Origin: Litoditis marina
Taxonomy: Eukaryota > Nematoda > Chromadorea > Rhabditida > Rhabditidae
NCBI GenBank assembly: GCA_964036275.1
Contig: OZ038436.1
Coordinates: forward strand, 8,995,256-9,059,255
Direction: 5' to 3'
Length of the DNA: 64,000 bases
Made by a program: the position numbers and the translations under genes. Below, one piece after another: positions 1-16,300 of this stretch. The notes below the pieces were generated by a model that was given only the letters and a program-made list of their open reading frames with translations, was not told where the DNA came from and made no database searches. Position 1 is the first letter of the stretch, and each line of letters opens with the position of its first letter.

Positions 1-3000
1 TGTATTCGGAACGTATTCTAACGTATTCGAATGTATTCGGAACGTATTCTAACGTATTCGAATGTATTCGGAACGTATTCTAACGTATTCGAATGTATTC
101 GGAACGTATTCTAACGTATTCGAATGTAGTCGGAACGTATTCTAACGTATTCGAATGTAGTCGGAACGTATTCTAACGTATTCGAATGTAGTCGGAACGT
201 ATTCTAACGTATTCGAATGTAGTCGGAACGTATTCTAACGTATTCGAATGTATTCGGAACATATTCTAACGTATTCGAATGTATTCGGAACGTATTCTAA
301 CGTATTCGAATGTATTCGGAACGTATTCTAACGTATTCGAATGTATTCGGAACGTATTCTAACGTATTCGAATGTAGTCGGAACGTATTCTAACGTATTC
401 GAATGTATTCGGAACGTATTCTAACGTATTCGAATGTATTCGGAACGTATTCTAACGTATTCGAATGTATTCGGAACGTATTCTAACGTATTCGAATGTA
501 TTCGGAACGTATTCTAACGTATTCGAATGTAGTCGGAACGTATTCTAACGTATTCGAATGTATTCGGAACGTATTCTAACGTATTCGAATGTAGTCGGAA
601 CGTATTCTAACGTATTCGAATGTATTCGGAACGTATTCTAACGTATTCGAATGTATTCGGAACGTATTCTAACGTATTCGAATGTATTCGGAACGTATTC
701 TAACGTATTCGAATGTATTCGGAACGTATTCTAACGTATTCGAATGTAGTCGGAACGTATTCTAACGTATTCGAATGTATTCGGAACGTATTCTAACGTA
801 TTCGAATGTATTCGGAACGTATTCTAACGTATTCGAATGTAGTCGGAACGTATTCTAACGTATTCGAATGTAGTCGGAACGTATTCTAACGTATTCGAAT
901 GTAGTCGGAACGTATTCTAACGTATTCGAATGTAGTCGGAACGTATTCTAACGTATTCGAATGTATTCGGAACGTATTCTAACGTATTCGAATGTATTCG
1001 GAACGTATTCTAACGTATTCGAATGTATTCGGAACGTATTCTAACGTATTCGAATGTATTCGGAACGTATTCTAACGTATTCGAATGTATTCGGAACGTA
1101 TTCTAACGTATTCGAATGTATTCGGAATGTATTCTAACGTATTCGAATGTATTCGGAACGTATTCTAACGTATTCGAATGTAGTCGGAATGTATTCTAAC
1201 GTATTCGAATGTATTAGAAATACGAACGTATTCTAACGTTTTCGAATGTATTCGGAACGTATTCTAACGTATTCGAATGTATTCGGAATGTATTCTAACG
1301 TATTCGAATGTATTCGGAACGTATTCTAACGTATTCGAATGTAGTCGGAATGTATTCTAACGTATTCGAATGTATTCGGAACGTATTCTAACGTATTCGA
1401 ATGTAGTCGGAACGTATTCTAACGTATTCGAATGTAGTCGGAACGTATTCTAACGTATTCGAATGTATTCGGAACGTATTCTAACGTATTCGAATGTATT
1501 CGGAACGTATTCTAACGTATTCGAATGTAGTCGGAACGTATTCTAACGTATTCGAATGTATTCGGAACGTATTCTAACGTATTCGAATGTATTCGGAACG
1601 TATTCTAACGTATTCGAATGTATTCGGAATGTATTCTAACGTATTCGAATGTAGTCGGAATGTATTCTAACGTATTCGAATGTATTCGGAACGTATTCTA
1701 ACGTATTCGAATGTAGTCGGAACGTATTCTAACGTATTCGAATGTAGTCGGAACGTATTCTAACGTATTCGAATGTATTCGGAACGTATTCTAACGTATT
1801 CGAATGTATTCGGAACGTATTCTAACGTATTCGAATGTAGTCGGAACGTATTCTAACGTATTCGAATGTATTCGGAACGTATTCTAACGTATTCGAATGT
1901 ATTCGGAACGTATTCTAACGTATTCGAATGTATTCGGAACGTATTCTAACGTATTCGAATGTATTCGGAACGCATTCTAACGTATTCGAATGTAGTCGGA
2001 ACGTATTCTAACGTATTCGAATGTATTCGGAACGTATTCTCACGTATTCGAATGTATTCGGAACGTATTCTCACGTATTCGAATGTATTCGGAACGTATT
2101 CTAACGTATTCGAATGTATTCGAATGTATTCGGAACGTATTCTAACGTATTCGAATGTATTCGGAACGTATTCTAACGTATTCGAATGTAGTCGGAACGT
2201 ATTCTAACGTATTCGAATGTATTCGGAACGTATTCTAACGTATTCGAATGTATTCGGAACGTATTCTCACGTATTCGAATGTATTCGGAACGTATTCTAA
2301 CGTATTCGAATGTATTCGGAACGTATTCTAACGTATTCGAATGTATTCGGAACGTATTCTAACGTATTCGAATGTAGTCGGAACGTATTCTAACGTATTC
2401 GAATGTATTCGGAACGTATTCTAACGTATTCGAAAGTATTCGGAATGTATTCTAACGTATTCGAATGCATTCGGAACGTATTCTAACGTATTCGAATGTA
2501 TTCGGAACGTATTCTAACGTATTCGAATGTATTCGGAATGTATTCTAACGTATTCGAATGTAGTCGGAACGTATTCTAACGTATTCGAATGTATTCGGAA
2601 CGTATTCTAACGTATTCGAATGTATTCGGAACGTATTCTAACGTATTCGAATGTATTCGGAACGTATTCTAACGTATTCGAATGTATTCGGAACGTATTC
2701 TAACGTATTCGAATGTAGTCGGAACGTATTCTAACGTATTCGAATGTAGTCGGAACGTATTCTAACGTATTCGAATGTATTCGGAACGTATTCTTACGTA
2801 TTCGAATGTATTCGGAACGTATTCTAACGTATTCGAATGTATTCGGAACGTATTCTAACGTATTCGAATGTAGTCGGAACGTATTCTAACGTATTCGAAT
2901 GTATTCGGAACGTATTCTAACGTATTCGAATGTAGTCGGAACGTATTCTAACGTATTCGAATGTATTCGGAACGTATTCTAACGTATTCGAATGTATTCG

Positions 3001-6000
3001 GAACGTATTCTAACGTATTCGAATGTATTCGGAACATATTCTAACGTATTCGAATGTATTCGGAACGTATTCTAACGTATTCGAATGTATTCGGAACGTA
3101 TTCTAACGTATTCGAATGTAGTCGGAACGTATTCTAACGTATTCGAATGTAGTCGGAACGTATTCTAACGTATTCGAATGTATTCGGAACGTATTCTAAC
3201 GTATTCGAATGTATTCGGAACGTATTCTAACGTATTCGAATGTAGTCGGAACGTATTCTAACGTATTCGAATGTATTCGGAACGTATTCTAACGTATTCG
3301 AATGTATTCGGAACGTATTCTAACGTATTCGAATGTATTCGGAACGTATTCTAACGTATTCGAATGTATTCGGAACGTATTCTAACGTATTCGAATGTAT
3401 TCGGAACGTATTCTAACGTATTCGAATGTATTCGGAACGTATTCTCACGTATTCGAATGTATTCGGAACGTATTCTAACGTATTCGAATGTATTCGGAAC
3501 GTATTCTAACGTATTCGAATGTATTCGGAACGTATTCTAACGTATTCGAATGTATTCGGAACGTATTCTAACGTATTCGAATGTAGTCGGAACGTATTCT
3601 AACGTATTCGAATGTATTCGGAACGTATTCTAACGTATTCGAATGTATTCGGAACATATTCTCACGTATTCGAATGTATTCGGAACGTATTCTAACGTAT
3701 TCGAATGTATTCGGAACGTATTCTAACGTATTCGAATGTAGTCGGAACGTATTCTAACGTATTCGAATGTATTCGGAACGTATTCTAACGTATTCGAATG
3801 TATTCGGAACGTATTCTAACGTATTCGAATGTATTCGGAACGTATTCTAACGTATTCGAATGTATTCGGAACGTATTCTAACGTATTCGAATGTATTCGG
3901 AACGTATTCTAACGTATTCGAATGTAGTCGGAACGTATTCTAACGTATTCGAATGTATTCGGAACGTATTCTAACGTATTCGAATGTATTCGGAACGTAT
4001 TCTAACGTATTCGAATGTATTCGGAACGTATTCTAACGTATTCGAATGTATTCGGAACGTATTCTAACGTATTCGAATGTATTCGGAACGTATTCTAACG
4101 TATTCGAATGTATTCGGAACGTATTCTAACGTATTCGAATGTATTCGGAACGTATTCTAACGTATTCGAATGTATTCGGAACGAATTCTAACGTATTCGA
4201 ATGTATTCGGAACGTATTCTAACGTATTCGAATGTATTCGGAACGTATTCTAGCGTATTCGAATGTATTCGGAACGTATTCTAACGTATTCGAATGTATT
4301 CGGAACGTATTCTAGCGTATTCGAATGTATTCGGAACGTATTCTAACGTATTCGAATGTATTCGGAACGTATTCTCACGTATTCGAATGTATTCGGAACG
4401 TATTCTAACGTATTCGAATGTATTCGGAACGTATTCTAACGTATTCGAATGTATTCGGAACGTATTCTAGCGTATTCGAATGTATTCGGAACGTATTCTA
4501 ACGTATTCGAATGTATTCGGAACGTATTCTAACGTATTCGAATGTATTCGGAACGTATTCTAGCGTATTCGAATGTATTCGGAACGTATTCTAACGTATT
4601 CGAATGTAGTCGGAACGTATTCTAACGTATTCGAATGTATTCGGAACAAATTCTAACGTATTCGAATGTATTCGGAACGTATTCTAACGTATTCGAATGT
4701 ATTCGGAACGTATTCTAGCGTATTCGAATGTATTCGGAACGTATTCTAACGTATTCGAATGTATTCGGAACGTATTCTCACGTATTCGAATGTATTCGGA
4801 ACGTATTCTAACGTATTCGAATGTATTCGGAACGTATTCTAACGTATTCGAATGTATTCGGAACGTATTCTAACGTATTCGAATGTATTCGGAACAAATT
4901 CTAACGTATTCGAATGTATTCGGAACGTATTCTAACGTATTCGAATGTATTCGGAACGTATTCTAGCGTATTCGAATGTATTCGGAACGTATTCTAACGT
5001 ATTCGAATGTATTCGGAACGTATTCTAACGTATTCGAATGTAGTCGGAACGTATTCTAACGTATTCGAATGTAGTCGGAACGTATTCTAACGTATTCGAA
5101 TGTATTCGGAACGTATTCTCACGTATTCGAATGTATTCGGAACGTATTCTAACGTATTCGAATGTATTCGGAACGTATTCTAACGTATTCTAACGTATTC
5201 GAATGTATTCGGAACGTATTCTAACGTATTCGAATGTATTCGGAACGTATTCTAACGTATTCGAATGTATTCGGAACGTATTCTAACGTATTCGAATGTA
5301 TTCGGAACGTATTCTAACGTATTCGAATGTAGTCGGAACGTATTCTAACGTATTCGAATGTAGTCGGAATGTATTCTAACGTATTCGAATGTATTCGGAA
5401 CGTATTCTAACGTATTCGAATGTAGTTGGAACGTATTCTAACGTATTCGAATGTATTCGGAACAAATTCTAACGTATTCGAATGTATTCGGAACGTATTC
5501 TAACGTATTCGATTGTAGTCGGAACGTATTCTAACGTATTCGAATGTATTCGGAACGTATTCTAACGTATTCGAATGTAGTCGGAACGTATTCTAACGTA
5601 TTCGAATGTAGTCGGAATGTATTCTAACGTATTCGAATGTATTCGGAACGTATTCTAACGTATTCGAATGTAGTTGGAACGTATTCTAACGTATTCGAAT
5701 GTATTCGGAACGTATTCTAACGTATTCGAATGTATTCGGAACGTATTCTAACGTATTCGAATGTATTCGGAACGTATTCTAACGTATTCGAATGTAGTCG
5801 GAATGTATTCTAACGTATTCGAATGTATTCGGAACGTATTCTAACGTATTCGAATGTAGTTGGAACGTATTCTAACGTATTCGAATGTATTCGGAATGTA
5901 TTCTAACGTATTCGAATGTATTCGGAACGTATTCTAACGTATTCGAATGTAGTTGGAACGTATTCTAACGTATTCGAATGTATTCGGAACAAATTCTAAC

Positions 6001-7191
6001 GTATTCGAATGTATTCGGAACGTATTCTAACGTATTCGATTGTAGTCGGAACGTATTCTAACGTATTCGAATGTATTCGGAACGTATTCTAACGTATTCG
6101 AATGTAGTCGGAACGTATTCTAACGTATTCGAATGTAGTCGGAATGTATTCTAACGTATTCGAATGTATTCGGAACGTATTCTAACGTATTCGAATGTAG
6201 TTGGAACGTATTCTAACGTATTCGAATGTATTCGGAACGTATTCTAACGTATTCGAATGTATTCGGAACGTATTCTAACGTATTCGAATGTAGTCGGAAC
6301 GTATTCTAACGTATTCGAATGTATTCGGAACGTATTCTAACGTATTCGAATGTAGTCGGAACGTATTCTAACGTATTCGAATGTATTCGGAACGTATTCT
6401 AACGTATTCGAATGTAGTCGGAACGTATTCTAACGTATTCGAATGTAGTTCGGAACGTATTCTAACGTATTCGAATGTATTCGGAACAAATTCTAACGTA
6501 TTCGAATGTATTCGGAACGTATTCTAACGTATTCGATTGTAGTCGGAACGTATTCTAACGTATTCGAATGTAGTCGGAACGTATTCTAACGTATTCGAAT
6601 GTATTCGGAACGTATTCTAACGTATTCGAATGTAGTCGGAACGTATTCTAACGTATTCGAATGTATTCGGAACGTATTCTAACGTATTCGAATGTATTCG
6701 GAACGTATTCTAACGTATTCGAATGTATTCGGAACGTATTCTAACGTATTCGAATGTATTCGGAACGTATTCTAACGTATTCGAATGTATTCGGAACGTA
6801 TTCTAACGTATTCGAATGTAGTCGGAACGTATTCTAACGTATTCGAATGTATTCGGAACGTATTCTAACGTATTCGAATGTATTCGGAACGTATTCTAAC
6901 GTATTCGAATGTATTCGGAACGTATTCTAACGTATTCGAATGTATTCGGAACGTATTCTAACGTATTCGAATGTATTCGGAACGTATTCTAACGTATTCG
7001 AATGTAGTCGGAACGTATTCTACGTATTCGATTGTAGTCGGAACGTATTCTAACGTATTCGAATGTATTCGGAAACGTATTCTAACGTATTCGAATGTAT
7101 TCGGAACGTATTCTAACGTATTCGAATGTATTCGGAACGTATTCTCAACGTATTCGAATGTATTCGGAACGTATTCTAACGTATTCGAATG
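1..7191 (+). repeat. 31-bp satellite array, left part
   Basis: Head-to-tail tandem repeat with a 31-bp period, seen directly. Each unit is three related subrepeats: GTATTCGGAAC, GTATTCTAAC and GTATTCGAAT. The commonest variants are a T-to-G change giving GTAGTCGG, TCTCACG or TCTAGCG in place of TCTAACG, GGAATG in place of GGAACG, and (from about 4.6 kb) GGAACAAATTC with GATTGTAG. No unit is inverted. The array runs off the left edge of the window. The period is not a multiple of three and most frames hit TAA within a unit, so the array is non-coding. Confidence 0.98.
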
Positions 7192-7391
7192 NNNNNNNNN
7201 NNNNNNNNNNNNNNNNNNNNNNNNNNNNNNNNNNNNNNNNNNNNNNNNNNNNNNNNNNNNNNNNNNNNNNNNNNNNNNNNNNNNNNNNNNNNNNNNNNNN
7301 NNNNNNNNNNNNNNNNNNNNNNNNNNNNNNNNNNNNNNNNNNNNNNNNNNNNNNNNNNNNNNNNNNNNNNNNNNNNNNNNNNNNNNNNNNN
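7192..7391. other. 200-base assembly gap inside the satellite
   Basis: Exactly 200 Ns with satellite sequence on both sides. A round number suggests a placeholder gap, so the true length and copy number here are unknown. Confidence 0.99.
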
Positions 7392-10300
7392 TCGAATGTA
7401 TTCGGAACAAATTCTAACGTATTCGAATGTATTCGGAACGTATTCTAACGTATTCGATTGTAGTCGGAACGTATTCTAACGTATTCGAATGTAGTCGGAA
7501 CGTATTCTAACGTATTCGAATGTATTCGGAACGTATTCTAACGTATTCGAATGTAGTCGGAACGTATTCTAACGTATTCGAATGTATTCGGAACGTATTC
7601 TAACGTATTCGAATGTATTCGGAACGTATTCTAACGTATTCGAATGTATTCGGAACAAATTCTAACGTATTCGAATGTATTCGGAACGTATTCTAACGTA
7701 TTCGAATGTATTCGGAACGTATTCTAACGTATTCGAATGTATTCGGAACGTATTCTAACGTATTCGAATGTATTCGGAACGTATTCTAACGTATTCGAAT
7801 GTATTCGGAACAAATTCTAACGTATTCGAATGTATTCGGAACGTATTCTAACGTATTCGAATGTATTCGGAACGTATTCTAAGCGTATTCGAATGTATTC
7901 GGAACGTATTCTAACGTATTCGAATGTAGTCGGAACGTATTCTAACGTATTCGAATGTATTCGGAACGTATTCTAACGTATTCGAATGTATTCGGAACGT
8001 ATTCTAACGTATTCGAATGTAGTCGGAACGTATTCTAACGTATTCGAATGTAGTCGGAACGTATTCTAACGTATTCGAATGTATTCGGAACGTATTCTCA
8101 CGTATTCGAATGTATTCGGAACGTATTCTAACGTATTCGAATGTATTCGGAACGTATTCTAACGTATTCTAACGTATTCGAATGTATTCGGAACGTATTC
8201 TAACGTATTCGAATGTATTCGGAACGTATTCTAACGTATTCGAATGTATTCGGAACGTATTCTAACGTATTCGAATGTATTCGGAACGTATTCTAACGTA
8301 TTCGAATGTAGTCGGAACGTATTCTAACGTATTCGAATGTAGTCGGAATGTATTCTAACGTATTCGAATGTATTCGGAACGTATTCTAACGTATTCGAAT
8401 GTAGTTGGAACGTATTCTAACGTATTCGAATGTATTCGGAACAAATTCTAACGTATTCGAATGTATTCGGAACGTATTCTAACGTATTCGAATGTATTCG
8501 GAACGTATTCTAACGTATTCGAATGTATTCGGAACGTATTCTAACGTATTCGAATGTAGTCGGAACGTATTCTAACGTATTCGAATGTAGTCGGAATGTA
8601 TTCTAACGTATTCGAATGTATTCGGAACGTATTCTAACGTATTCGAATGTAGTTGGAACGTATTCTAACGTATTCGAATGTATTCGGAACGTATTCTAAC
8701 GTATTCGAATGTATTCGGAACGTATTCTCACGTATTCGAATGTATTCGGAACGTATTCTAACGTATTCGAATGTAGTCGGAACGTATTCTAACGTATTCG
8801 AATGTAGTCGGAACGTATTCTAACGTATTCGAATGTAGTCGGAACGTATTCTAACGTATTCGAATGTAGTCGGAATGTATTCTAACGTATTCGAATGTAT
8901 TCGGAACGTATTCTAACGTATTCGAATGTAGTTGGAACGTATTCTAACGTATTCGAATGTATTCGGAACGTATTCTAACGTATTCGAATGTATTCGGAAC
9001 GTATTCTCACGTATTCGAATGTATTCGGAACGTATTCTAACGTATTCGAATGTAGTCGGAACGTATTCTAACGTATTCGAATGTATTCGGAACGTATTCT
9101 AACGTATTCGATTGTAGTCGGAACGTATTCTAACGTATTCGAATGTATTCGGAACGTATTCTAACGTATTCGAATGTATTCGGAACGTATTCTAACGTAT
9201 TCGAATGTAGTCGGAACGTATTCTAACGTATTCGAATGTATTCGGAACGTATTCTAACGTATTCGAATGTAGTCGGAACGTATTCTAACGTATTCGAATG
9301 TAGTTGGAACGTATTCTAACGTATTCGAATGTATTCGGAACAAATTCTAACGTATTCGAATGTATTCGGAACGTATTCTAACGTATTCGATTGTAGTCGG
9401 AACGTATTCTAACGTATTCGAATGTAGTCGGAACGTATTCTAACGTATTCGAATGTATTCGGAACGTATTCTAACGTATTCGAATGTAGTCGGAACGTAT
9501 TCTAACGTATTCGAATGTATTCGGAACGTATTCTAACGTATTCGAATGTATTCGGAACGTATTCTAACGTATTCGAATGTATTCGGAACAAATTCTAACG
9601 TATTCGAATGTATTCGGAACGTATTCTAACGTATTCGAATGTATTCGGAACGTATTCTAACGTATTCGAATGTATTCGGAACGTATTCTAACGTATTCGA
9701 ATGTAGTCGGAACGTATTCTAACGTATTCGAATGTATTCGGAACGTATTCTAACGTATTCGATTGTAGTCGGAACGTATTCTAACGTATTCGAATGTAGT
9801 CGGAACGTATTCTAACGTATTCGAATGTAGTCGGAACGTATTCTAACGTATTCGAATGTATTCGGAACGTATTCTAACGTATTCGAATGTATTCGGAACG
9901 TATTCTAACGTATTCGAATGTATTCGGAACGTATTCTAACGTATTCGAATGTATTCGGAACAAATTCTAACGTATTCGAATGTATTCGGAACGTATTCTA
10001 ACGTATTCGAATGTATTCGGAACGTATTCTAACGTATTCGATTGTAGTCGGAACGTATTCTAACGTATTCGAATGTAGTCGGAACGTATTCTAACGTATT
10101 CGAATGTAGTCGGAACGTATTCTAACGTATTCGAATGTATTCGGAACGTATTCTAACGTATTCGAATGTAGTCGGAACGTATTCTAACGTATTCGAATGT
10201 AGTCGGAACGTATTCTAACGTATTCGAATGTATTCGAATGTAGTCGGAACGTATTCTAACGTATTCGAATGTATTCGGAACGTATTCTAACGTATTCGAA

Positions 10301-13300
10301 TGTATTCGGAACGTATTCTAACGTATTCGAATGTATTCGAATGTAGTCGGAACGTATTCTAACGTATTCGAATGTATTCGGAACGTATTCTAACGTATTC
10401 GAATGTATTCGGAACGTATTCTAACGTATTCGAATGTAGTCGGAACGTATTCTAACGTATTCGAATGTATTCGGAACGTATTCTAACGTATTCGATTGTA
10501 GTCGGAACGTATTCTAACGTATTCGAATGTATTCGGAACGTATTCTAACGTATTCGAATGTAGTCGGAACGTATTCTAACGTATTCGAATGTATTCGGAA
10601 CGTATTCTAACGTATTCGAATGTATTCGGAACGTATTCTAACGTATTCGAATGTATTCGGAACGTATTCTAACGTATTCGAATGTATTCGGAACGTATTC
10701 TAACGTATTCGAATGTATTCGGAACGTATTCTAACGTATTCGAATGTATTCGGAACGTATTCTAACGTATTCGAATGTATTCGGAACGTATTCTAACGTA
10801 TTCGAATGTATTCGGAACGTATTCTAACGTATTCGAATGTATTCGGAACGTATTCTAACGTATTCGAATGTATTCGGAACGTATTCTAACGTATTCGAAT
10901 GTATTCGGAACGTATTCTAACGTATTCGAATGTAGTCGGAACGTATTCTAACGTATTCGAATGTATTCGGAACGTATTCTAACGTATTCGAATGTATTCG
11001 GAACGTATTCTAACGTATTCGAATGTAGTCGGAACGTATTCTAACGTATTCGAATGTATTCGGAACGTATTCTAACGTATTCGAATGTATTCGGAACGCA
11101 TTCTAACGTATTCGAATGTAGTCGGAACGTATTCTAACGTATTCGAATGTATTCGGAACGTATTCTAACGTATTCGAATGTAGTCGGAACGTATTCTCAC
11201 GTGTTCGAATGTATTCGGAACGTATTCTAACGTATTCGAATGTAGTCGGAACGTATTCTAACGTATTCGAATGTATTCGGAACGTATTCTAACGTATTCG
11301 AATGTAGTCGGAACGTATTCTAACGTATTCGAATGTATTCGGAACGTATTCTCACGTATTCGAATGTAGTCGGAACGTATTCTAACGTATTCGAATGTAT
11401 TCGGAACGTATTCTAACGTATTCGAATGTATTCGGAACGTATTCTAACGTATTCGAATGTATTCGGAACGTATTCTAACGTATTCGAATGTATTCGGAAC
11501 GTATTCTAACGTATTCGAATGTATTCGGAACGTATTCTAACGTATTCGAATGTATTCGGAACGTATTCTAACGTATTCGAATGTATTCGGAACGTATTCT
11601 AACGTATTCGAATGTATTCGGAACGTATTCTAACGTATTCGAATGTATTCGGAACGTATTCTAACGTATTCGAATGTAGTCGGAACGTATTCTAACGTAT
11701 TCGAATGTATTCGGAACGTATTCTAACGTATTCGAATGTATTCGGAACGTATTCTAACGTATTCGAATGTAGTCGGAACGTATTCTAACGTATTCGAATG
11801 TATTCGGAACGTATTCTAACGTATTCGAATGTATTCGGAACGCATTCTAACGTATTCGAATGTAGTCGGAACGTATTCTAACGTATTCGAATGTAGTCGG
11901 AACGTATTCTAACGTATTCGAATGTATTCGGAACGTATTCTAACGTATTCGAATGTATTCGGAACGTATTCTAACGTATTCGAATGTATTCGGAACGTAT
12001 TCTAACGTATTCGAATGTATTCGGAACGTATTCTAACGTATTCGAATGTATTCGGAACGTATTCTAACGTATTCGAATGTATTCGGAACGTATTCTAACG
12101 TATTCGAATGTATTCGGAACGTATTCTAACGTATTCGAATGTATTCGGAACGTATTCTAACGTATTCGAATGTATTCGGAACGTATTCTAACGTATTCGA
12201 ATGTATTCGGAACGTATTCTAACGTATTCGAATGTATTCGGAACGTATTCTAACGTATTCGAATGTATTCGGAACGTATTCTAACGTATTCGAATGTATT
12301 CGGAACGTATTCTAACGTATTCGAATGTATTCGGAACGTATTCTAACGTATTCGAATGTATTCGGAACGCATTCTAACGTATTCGAATGTAGTCGGAACG
12401 TATTCTAACGTATTCGAATGTAGTCGGAACGTATTCTAACGTATTCGAATGTATTCGGAACGTATTCTAACGTATTCGAATGTATTCGGAACGTATTCTA
12501 ACGTATTCGAATGTATTCGGAACGTATTCTAACGTATTCGAATGTATTCGGAACGTATTCTAACGTATTCGAATGTATTCGGAACGTATTCTAACGTATT
12601 CGAATGTATTCGGAACGTATTCTAACGTATTCGAATGTATTCGGAACGTATTCTAACGTATTCGAATGTATTCGGAACGTATTCTAACGTATTCGAATGT
12701 ATTCGGAACGCATTCTAACGTATTCGAATGTATTCGGAACGTATTCTAACGTATTCGAATGTATTCGGAACGTATTCTAACGTATTCGAATGTATTCGGA
12801 ACGTATTCTAACGTATTCGAATGTATTCGGAACGCATTCTAACGTATTCGAATGTAGTCGGAACGTATTCTAACGTATTCGAATGTATTCGGAACGTATT
12901 CTAACGTATTCGAATGTAGTCGGAACGTATTCTAACGTATTCGAATGTATTCGGAACGTATTCTAACGTATTCGAATGAATTCGGAACAAATTCTAACGT
13001 ATTCGAATGCATTCGGAACGTATTCTAACGTATTCGAATGTAGTCGGAACGTATTCTAACGTATTCGAATGTATTCGGAACGTATTCTAACGTATTCGAA
13101 TGTATTCGGAACGTATTCTAACGTATTCGAATGTATTCGGAACGTATTCTAACGTATTCGAATGTATTCGGAACGTATTCTAACGTATTCGAATGTAGTC
13201 GGAACGTATTCTAACGTATTCGAATGTATTCGGAACGTATTCTAACGTATTCGAATGTATTCGGAACGCATTCTAACGTATTCGAATGTAGTCGGAACGT

Positions 13301-16300
13301 ATTCTAACGTATTCGAATGTATTCGGAACGTATTCTAACGTATTCGAATGTAGTCGGAACGTATTCTCACGTATTCGAATGTATTCGGAACGTATTCTAA
13401 CGTATTCGAATGTAGTCGGAACGTATTCTAACGTATTCGAATGTATTCGGAACGTATTCTCACGTATTCGAATGTAGTCGGAACGTATTCTAACGTATTC
13501 GAATGTATTCGGAACGTATTCTAACGTATTCGAATGTATTCGGAACGTATTCTAACGTATTCGAATGTATTCGGAACGTATTCTAACGTATTCGAATGTA
13601 GTCGGAACGTATTCTAACGTATTCGAATGTAGTCGGAACGTATTCTAACGTATTCGAATGTATTCGGAACGTATTCTAACGTATTCGAATGTATTCGGAA
13701 CGTATTCTAACGTATTCGAATGTATTCGGAACGTATTCTAACGTATTCGAATGTATTCGGAACGTATTCTAACGTATTCGAATGTATTCGGAACGTATTC
13801 TAACGTATTCGAATGTATTCGGAACGTATTCTAACGTATTCGAATGTATTCGGAATGTATTCTAACGTATTCGAATGTATTCGGAACGTATTCTAACGTA
13901 TTCGAATGTAGTCGGAATGTATTCTAACGTATTCGAATGTATTAGAAATACGAACGTATTCTAACGTTTTCGAATGTATTCGGAACGTATTCTAACGTAT
14001 TCGAATGTATTCGGAATGTATTCTAACGTATTCGAATGTATTCGGAACGTATTCTAACGTATTCGAATGTAGTCGGAATGTATTCTAACGTATTCGAATG
14101 TATTCGGAACGTATTCTAACGTATTCGAATGTAGTCGGAACGTATTCTAACGTATTCGAATGTAGTCGGAACGTATTCTAACGTATTCGAATGTATTCGG
14201 AACGTATTCTAACGTATTCGAATGTATTCGGAACGTATTCTAACGTATTCGAATGTAGTCGGAACGTATTCTAACGTATTCGAATGTATTCGGAACGTAT
14301 TCTAACGTATTCGAATGTATTCGGAACGTATTCTAACGTATTCGAATGTATTCGGAATGTATTCTAACGTATTCGAATGTAGTCGGAATGTATTCTAACG
14401 TATTCGAATGTATTCGGAACGTATTCTAACGTATTCGAATGTAGTCGGAACGTATTCTAACGTATTCGAATGTAGTCGGAACGTATTCTAACGTATTCGA
14501 ATGTATTCGGAACGTATTCTAACGTATTCGAATGTATTCGGAACGTATTCTAACGTATTCGAATGTAGTCGGAACGTATTCTAACGTATTCGAATGTATT
14601 CGGAACGTATTCTAACGTATTCGAATGTATTCGGAACGTATTCTAACGTATTCGAATGTATTCGGAACGTATTCTAACGTATTCGAATGTATTCGGAACG
14701 CATTCTAACGTATTCGAATGTAGTCGGAACGTATTCTAACGTATTCGAATGTATTCGGAACGTATTCTCACGTATTCGAATGTATTCGGAACGTATTCTA
14801 ACGTATTCGAATGTATTCGAATGTAGTCGGAACGTATTCTAACGTATTCGAATGTAGTCGGAACGTATTCTAACGTATTCGAATGTATTCGGAACGTATT
14901 CTAACGTATTCGAATGTATTCGGAACGTATTCTAACGTATTCGAATGTATTCGGAACGTATTCTAACGTATTCGAATGTATTCGGAACGTATTCTCACGT
15001 ATTCGAATGTATTCGGAACGTATTCTCACGTATTCGAATGTACTCGGAACGTATTCTAACGTATTCGAATGTATTCGGAACGTATTCTAACGTATTCGAA
15101 TGTATTCGGAACGTATTCTAGCGTATTCGAATGTATTCGGAACGTATTCTAACGTATTCGAATGTAGTCGGAACGTATTCTAACGTATTCGAATGTATTC
15201 GGAACGTATTCTAACGTATTCGAATGTAGTCGGAACGTATTCTAACGTATTCGAATGTATTCGGAACGTATTCTAACGTATTCGAATGTATTCGGAACGT
15301 ATTCTAACGTATTCGAATGTAGTTGGAACGTATTCTAACGTATTCGAATGTATTCGGAACGTATTCTAACGTATTCGAATGTATTCGGAACGTATTCTAA
15401 CGTATTCGAATGTATTCGGAACGTATTCTAACGTATTCGAATGTATTCGGAATGTATTCTAACGTATTCGAATGTAGTCGGAATGTATTCTAACGTATTC
15501 GAATGTATTCGGAACGTATTCTAACGTATTCGAATGTAGTCGGAACGTATTCTAACGTATTCGAATGTAGTCGGAACGTATTCTAACGTATTCGAATGTA
15601 TTCGGAACGTATTCTAACGTATTCGAATGTATTCGGAACGTATTCTAACGTATTCGAATGTAGTCGGAACGTATTCTAACGTATTCGAATGTATTCGGAA
15701 CGTATTCTAACGTATTCGAATGTATTCGGAACGTATTCTAACGTATTCGAATGTATTCGGAACGTATTCTAACGTATTCGAATGTATTCGGAACGCATTC
15801 TAACGTATTCGAATGTAGTCGGAACGTATTCTAACGTATTCGAATGTATTCGGAACGTATTCTCACGTATTCGAATGTATTCGGAACGTATTCTCACGTA
15901 TTCGAATGTATTCGGAACGTATTCTAACGTATTCGAATGTATTCGAATGTAGTCGGAACGTATTCTAACGTATTCGAATGTAGTCGGAACGTATTCTAAC
16001 GTATTCGAATGTATTCGGAACGTATTCTAACGTATTCGAATGTATTCGGAACGTATTCTAACGTATTCGAATGTATTCGGAACGTATTCTAACGTATTCG
16101 AATGTAGTCGGAACGTATTCTAACGTATTCGAATGTATTCGGAACGTATTCTAACGTATTCGAATGTATTCGGAACGTATTCTAACGTATTCGAATGTAG
16201 TCGGAACGTATTCTAACGTATTCGAATGTATTCGGAACGTATTCTAACGTATTCGAATGTATTCGGAACGTATTCTAACGTATTCGAATGTAGTCGGAAC

